NCBI RefSeq assembly: GCF_964019385.1
Contig: NC_088655.1
Coordinates: 18,395,796 to 18,459,795 of the forward strand
Direction of reading: 5' to 3'
Length of the DNA: 64,000 bases
Source of the DNA: Sycon ciliatum
Lineage: Eukaryota > Porifera > Calcarea > Leucosolenida > Sycettidae
Shown one piece after another: positions 59,110 through 64,000 of this stretch. The position numbers were made by a program, and so were the translations under genes. The notes under the pieces were generated by a model. It was not told the origin of the DNA, ran no database searches, and saw only the letters and a list, made by a program, of their open reading frames with translations. Every line of letters begins with the position of its first letter. Position 1 is the stretch's first letter.

Positions 59110-59481
59110 CTTGCCGTTCAGACTTGATCTCTCTCTCTCTCTTTTCTCACTCGTCAATAATCACCATGTAGTCGTTTCGTTCGTCTTGGTCTCTTGTCTC
59201 GTCGTCTATAATAAATGTCTTTCCCCCAACCTACCTGTTCCCGTTGTAATGTCTGGATAATGTGTCGTCAGTCGTCCTGTTTCGAACTCAACAAAAGTAT
59301 TAATTTATAGCAAAGAAAAGGACCAGGGAACTACAAGTTACGCTTTAATGTCCACGAACAATTTCACTGTATTTGAAATAATTTTGTTTGATACCCTGAG
59401 AACTCTGACACTTTGCAGCACTGTGGATTATATGTGGATACAACATTCATGGAAGGAAAAGTGGAATAATAACACATTGTT
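58980..59481 (+). repeat. Direct duplication of TRIM LTR plus its 3' flank
   Basis: About 500 bp nearly identical to 57604-58107. It includes the LTR (to 59293) and the non-LTR sequence after it, so this is a segmental copy and not a separate insertion. Confidence 0.8.
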
Positions 59482-60528
59482 CAAATAATTATAGCACTGA
59501 ATTGTTGAGATTATGAGCACATTCCAATCAGCACTCCACATATTTATAGGCGGTGGCAATCGTTAGGAATAGGTCGGGAGTTGTCAGAGTGCTCTAGTAT
59601 TATGAGAGAATGTTTTGTTTGTCTAATCGAAGGCTCGTTTGAAGCCAGAGTTGTTTGAACTTGTTTCAGTCGACTTGATTCTAGATACTAGTAGTAGTCG
59701 AAGGAGTACTATGAAGTATACACCAGACGTAGTCCGTAAAGTATCTCGTGAGAATTCTGTCGGTACACATCAGGTATCAGCTTGCAAAGATGGCTGCTCT
59801 CTGTATCTTGAAAGTCTGTCTAGTTGGACTGTGGCTCCAGCGATCCCCTTCTCAGGGCAGATACCATACCCAATACGGTCAATGCATATTGGACAGACCT
59901 GTGTGCACAACAGAAATAGTGGAGGGAAATCTCTCAGCTCATAAACACATCAGTGAAGTTTGAACTGCCGTTGTTTGTAGCCATCAGTTTAAACCTATCG
60001 ACTATGATAACAATGTGCAAAAAAACTCTATAACCACAGCTATGGCCATGGAATTATAAAGCATCTAACTTAGGGAACTGCCAATTCTGGTCTGAGTTGC
60101 GTTCGAGGCCTGAAATTCATGATGGCTATCGTATGTTTCATTGACCAGAGATCATATAAAACTTCCAACTGCCACATTGAAACACGCACCACTTTCGAGT
60201 ACTTTGGTATCCCCCACCAAATGGGCATTCGTTCCCGTGGTGACAGGCGTCACTATTCGTTAGAGAACTGCAGAATCATTTTTTTTGGTATTTGGGGAAC
60301 CATTTCTCTACAAACGCTCTATTTGGAAAATAGATTTCTTTAATAAAATGCATATCCTTGATCACGTATTCAGTACTACACGGAATGTTTAGAAAGCGCC
60401 AGGGAATAGGAATTTGCTACCGAGAACTCCAAGCCAGGGTACTAGCATACGAACAAAACAAGATAAAAACTCCCCAGTATACTTGTAATTGTAGTAATTC
60501 ATGTCGGTGTAATATTCACGATAAGCAA
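59482..60528 (+). other. Stretch without recognisable features
   Basis: Short open frames only. I see no protein family, RNA gene or repeat with a second copy in the window. Confidence 0.5.
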
Positions 60529-61064
60529 CGAGGCACCCTCCGATTTGGTCAAGCTGCTTTGAAGTCTGGTTGTTCAGGTGATACAAACGGGCTCCCCGTC
60601 GTTACTTCCAGCAGCTTCACTTTCCCTGCGACAGCGGCTACCAACCTCTCTCTCCATCGTCGACAATTATCACAGATTCAATATTCTACATTTATCCGCA
60701 CTTAACTGGTTGAATATGTCTCGAGACAAATTTAGCGGATCAACAACACTTGCTGGAGATAAACTGGAGGACCTTCAGGGTACCTGGAAGCGTATAGAAG
60801 ACGGAATCACTCACGACGTTGAGAGAACATAGAAAACAACCTCCTCTTCGATTAAAATTTGGCCAAAAAAAGTGTGTGAAATGTATGTGCGCAGATGCAT
60901 TTCCACTGGCAAGCTAATCCCTCATTACGTCATCAGCGCTCGCTCAGCGAAATTCAAAAGTCGTCTTCCTGCTCGACTCGTTCTTGTTCGAGGGGTCTTC
61001 TCTTTCACCTACCTTCGTCTTGGCATCGAAAACTCGGCGTCGAAAATGAAGCCGGAGTGCCTCT
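60529..61064 (-). repeat. Dispersed repeat B, right copy (inverted)
   Basis: Reverse complement of 54867-55402 with scattered substitutions and small indels. Confidence 0.75.
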
Positions 61065-61791
61065 TTCAAATCTTGCAATCTGGATACGGTGCGCACCTCT
61101 CTAGGCAAAATGTTCCACAGCAATGCTCCTGCGGTGGTGAATCTCGCTTGGCCACACCGACTGCGAGCTGGCTGGTTGAGCAGACCATTGGCATGCTGAT
61201 GGCGCGTACTTCTGCCGCTGAATGCTGCTGGTTTGAGAACCTGGGCTAGAGCAAGGCTAGTGGAGTCATTTAGACACCGCCAGATGAAGATCAGGAGCTT
61301 TTGTTTAAAAAGTTCAGTGACGCGGTAAATCGAGTTGGCAGCCAGGAGGGGCTGCTTCGCGGAACATGGCGGTCTGCCTTAAATGCATCGGATCGCCCGG
61401 TTTTGCATGGCTTGCAGACACTGAAGTTGGGTCACACGGAGGGCTGCAGAGAAGCAGCAGGTAACATAATCATATCCGGCATGACAAGAGCCTTTACATA
61501 TATCTTGCGCGAGCTGCGGGAGAGGCATCGACGGGCTCGGCACAAGGCGCCAATCTTCCTCGCAGCTTTGGTCACTATGGCGCTGACGTGTACATCCCAA
61601 CTCAGGCGGTTGTCAAGAAAGACACCAAGATACCGCGCAGACTTCACTATCAGTAGAGAGGTATTGCAGCACACGATAGAGACCTCAGGCCCGGCATGTT
61701 GCGGTGAACTAGTCATTAACTGGCTTTTGGAGGCATTTAAAATTATGCTGCGTGACTTAAGCCATATGGCGAGATCAGTGACAGCTGAAGA
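61065..61791 (-). pseudogene. Degenerate LINE fragment, RT C-terminal region
   Basis: On the - strand 61716-61432 reads SARYLGVFLDNRLSWDVHV and KIYVKALVMPDMIM, the thumb/C-terminal signature of CR1/jockey-type LINEs. Downstream the frame shifts, with TQLQCLQAMQNRAIR in another frame near 61390-61430 and further stops. It lies between repeat copies B and A of the right arm. Confidence 0.65.
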
Positions 61792-62330
61792 GACTTCTTT
61801 TCAAGTAATTCTCCATAAAAGAAGCGGAATCAAGTTCACAATACCAGTTTTCATGAAGACCACAAAATTAGCCCTGAAAGTTGTGGCATTCAAATAATAG
61901 CCCCAGGAAATGATAGAATAGTTCGTCTGTCACGCTTCTGAACTATCCCTAAATACAATAAGTGACATGAGATCTTATGTTGCTAAAATTCCACTCAGGT
62001 CGTGCTAGCCATTCTGTGAGTTATCATGGGAAGCGCAGTGTTCGAAATGCTAAAAATTTCCAAGTACGAATCGGGAGTAGTCGGCGCACGACGCCGTCTC
62101 CTGTTCACACTCAGATTGCAGCCGTTTTGTACGCTTGCGTCCCCGTCTACGCCCGTCTACAGTATGAAAGGTTGGATCGATCGAACTCTTCCCGTCGCTT
62201 CCCGATCTGTACGGTAGTACGGTTGCGTTCCCGTTCCTGGTGTTCACATTGGATGGCGTCAGACCGTCCCGTTGCTTCCCGTCGATCCTTACGTCGCGTC
62301 ACGTCGCGCCCTGTCGAATGTGAACTAGGC
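61792..62330 (-). repeat. Dispersed repeat A, right copy (inverted)
   Basis: Reverse complement of 53852-54382; it ends in GTCGAATGTGAACTAGGC at 62330. The adjoining 62331-62460 is the reverse complement of the fold-back loop at 54436-54570. Confidence 0.75.
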
Positions 62331-62451
62331 GTTATGACTCGCGCCGTTCGACGTTTGAACATCGCAACGACTGCTGCATGTCGTGTCGTACGAATCGTAC
62401 AGGATTTTACATCTCACCCCAGCCCTCCCGACAAGCCCTTATGTCCCGCAC

Positions 62452-62582
62452 TGTAATAGTTCTTCATTGAGCGAAGGAAGAAGAGAGCGTTTATTACTCA
62501 ATATACTGGTTATATATATGAGAGTAGGTGTGACACAAGGTGATAAGGTGTGAGTGGTGAAAGTAGGTGTAAAACTGTTACA
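62452..62582 (-). repeat. 3' LTR of minus-strand Ty3/gypsy element
   Basis: 131 bp; on the - strand it starts TGTAACAG and ends CTATTACA. It contains a TATATATAA box and an AATAAA hexamer. The purine-rich tract GGGGAGGGGATGG lies immediately upstream in the sense direction (62583-62600), as a polypurine tract should. Confidence 0.85.
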
Positions 62583-62605
62583 CCATCCCCTCCCCAACGG
62601 AAAGT

Positions 62606-62810
62606 TCCGTGGCTTTAACCAATTGTTAATCACGGAACCCAAGAGCATGGAATACAGTAATATCATGATGGTGTAGCAATGCAGCAGGTGGCAAGGAGCA
62701 ACAGAATACCCAATTGTCAGGACCGGAAGCCTGTGTAACTAAAAAAAACTCAATAATGTCAGGAACTGAACGCAAATAACCACAACATGGAGGAGCTGCA
62801 GACCATGCTA
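62606..62810 (-). other. Untranslated region between pol and polypurine tract
   Basis: Non-coding sequence between the chromodomain stop codon and the polypurine tract. No further ORF is supported. Confidence 0.6.
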
Positions 62811-63998
62811 TCACTTGCGTAGACTAGTGAGATAGTTCCGCAGCTGGACAATGTTTTTACCTGACTCGTCAACTAAGTTACTAATGGGCTCCCATGTTGC
62901 CTCGCCAACGGGGTAACCCTTCCAATGCACCAAGTACTGGCGCTCACCCCGGTCATCTCTGTGCTTCAGGATGGCCTCCACCATATAGCGGGTGTTTCCG
63001 TCCAGATCCATAAACGGAGGGGGCACTGGCTGGCGTCTGTTGGGAATTGTGTTCTGTTCGTAGTGTCGCAGAGCAGTGACGTTGAATACAGGATGACAGC
63101 GGAAAACGGACGGCAGCTCCAATTCGTAGGCGTTCGAGCCCACCTCCCGAACGACGCGGAACGGCCCAAACCATTTTGGTTGTAGCTTCCTCGATGGCTG
63201 TTGTCGGGCCTCCGGTGATATCAGAAAGTCTCTATAGACTAGGGCCAGGTCTCCCACCTTGAGACGGCTAGGATTCCTACCCCTGTCGGCATACAGGGCC
63301 TGGCGGGCTTGAGCCGCGACAATACTATCCTGCGCTTTCTTAAGCGCATCAGATCTGGCTTGGATCCAGTCTGGCCTAGTTCTCCGCGCTCCCGTTCCCA
63401 GAATGAAGTCTGCGGGCACCTTCGGGTTAAAACCATAATTCAAGAAAAAGGGAGAATTACCAGTGGATGCTTGCTGGGAATTGTTGATGGCATACTCACA
63501 TATGGGTAATAGTGCGGCCCAATTATCTTGCTTCTGGTTAACAAAACACCTGAGAATATCGGCAATTAATCTGTTCATTCGCTCTGTCTGTCCATCTGTT
63601 TGAGGGTGATTAGCCGTGGAAAATGACAACTTAGTACCGAGCAAACGAAACACTTCCTGGAAGAACTGGGCCGTAAATCGTGGGTCACGGTCACACACTA
63701 TAGAAGAGCTAAGACCGTGAAGACGAAAAACATGCTGAATATACAAATTGGCACTGCCTTCGGCATCTATGGTTGCCGTTGTGGGTACTAGGTGAACACA
63801 TTTTGTGAGTCTATCTACAAATGTGTAAATTGCATCATGACCTTCGGGTGACTTGGGTAAACCCATGATGAAGTCCATGGTAATATGGTCCCAGGGTTGC
63901 TCGGGCACAGGAAGTGACTGGAGAAGCCCAGACCTTAATTGAGCACCCTTAGCGCGCTGACAAACATCACACGATTTAACAAATTTCTTAACATCCAA
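62811..63998 (-). CDS. Ty3/gypsy integrase with C-terminal chromodomain (partial, runs off window)
   Basis: Open for at least 395 codons on the - strand and continuing beyond the right edge. The order is: end of the integrase zinc finger (CDVCQRAK), the catalytic core with Asp in TMDFIMGLP, Asp in VCDRDPRF and Glu in GQTERMNRL (the D, D-35-E triad), the GPF/Y-type module (KWFGPFRVV) and a chromodomain (YLVHWKGYP...ATWEPISNL). This is the chromovirus lineage of Ty3/gypsy, whose chromodomain directs integration to chromatin marks. No stop or frameshift is seen, and with the LTR and polypurine tract to its left the 3' end of this copy looks intact. It is unrelated in orientation and LTR sequence to the element at 51877. 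Confidence 0.9.
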   Translation of the reverse strand: MDVKKFVKSCDVCQRAKGAQLRSGLLQSLPVPEQPWDHITMDFIMGLPKSPEGHDAIYTFVDRLTKCVHLVPTTATIDAEGSANLYIQHVFRLHGLSSSIVCDRDPRFTAQFFQEVFRLLGTKLSFSTANHPQTDGQTERMNRLIADILRCFVNQKQDNWAALLPICEYAINNSQQASTGNSPFFLNYGFNPKVPADFILGTGARRTRPDWIQARSDALKKAQDSIVAAQARQALYADRGRNPSRLKVGDLALVYRDFLISPEARQQPSRKLQPKWFGPFRVVREVGSNAYELELPSVFRCHPVFNVTALRHYEQNTIPNRRQPVPPPFMDLDGNTRYMVEAILKHRDDRGERQYLVHWKGYPVGEATWEPISNLVDESGKNIVQLRNYLTSLRK

Positions 63999-64000
63999 CC

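Overview
This is a eukaryotic, probably marine invertebrate, genomic window dominated by transposable elements. It holds one spliced host gene, dispersed tRNA-derived repeats, Ty3/gypsy elements with a chromodomain integrase, and kilobase-long microsatellites. A sponge or cnidarian fits the gene content (an Ig + hormone-receptor-domain + GAIN/GPS adhesion receptor and R2-like retroelements), but the sequence alone does not prove the taxon. There are no bacterial-type operons, rRNA genes or CRISPR arrays.

Host gene. Ten exons on the + strand, at 680-988, 1672-1766, 2176-2246, 2526-2698, 45114-45349, 46175-46354, 48528-48613, 48838-49031, 49284-49552 and 49960-50005, have canonical AG/GT borders. 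They chain with consistent codon phase into an adhesion GPCR ectodomain: Ig, an unassigned (possibly SEA-like) region, hormone-receptor domain (HRM), GAIN and the first half of a GPS motif (CVFWDF). The signal peptide and the seven-transmembrane part were not found.

The giant intron (2699-45113, 42.4 kb). A truncated LINE at 3044-4035 is followed by eleven nearly perfect (ACT)n arrays totalling about 14.5 kb (22.7% of the window), all reading ACT on the + strand. Nine copies of a non-LTR retrotransposon group sit between these arrays, each with (ACT)n on both sides. Proteins of the full-length copies have an eight-cysteine N-terminal motif, a proline/serine-rich linker, a reverse transcriptase with a YADD box, and a C-terminal restriction-like endonuclease (CxC..H..C, RHN or RHD, then D-x15-D), as in the R2/R4/NeSL/Dong type. 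Copies occur in both orientations: + at 9016-10657, 12132-15810 and 40278-44779; - at 4832-5393, 5640-5875, 19209-21625, 25409-29101, 29489-33779 and 34728-38927. The copy at 29489-33779 has one uninterrupted 1162-codon ORF and could be autonomous. The others are 5'-truncated or carry frameshifts, stops or motif substitutions. The picture is of a retroelement that uses an expandable ACT microsatellite as its landing pad inside an intron. A 1.1-kb non-REL segment (16912-17996) is also held between two arrays.

Right part (50-64 kb). After the last exon there is about 1.9 kb without a recognisable feature. Then come a broken Ty3/gypsy element (LTR, gag, protease, start of RT; 51877-53851), two repeat families in mirror-image order (53852-55402 against 60529-62330), a transposase-like remnant, a miniature LTR element with PBS and 4-bp target duplication (56626-57915), further inverted and direct duplications (58.1-59.5 kb), a degenerate LINE fragment, and on the - strand the LTR, polypurine tract and integrase-chromodomain end of a second Ty3/gypsy element running off the window.
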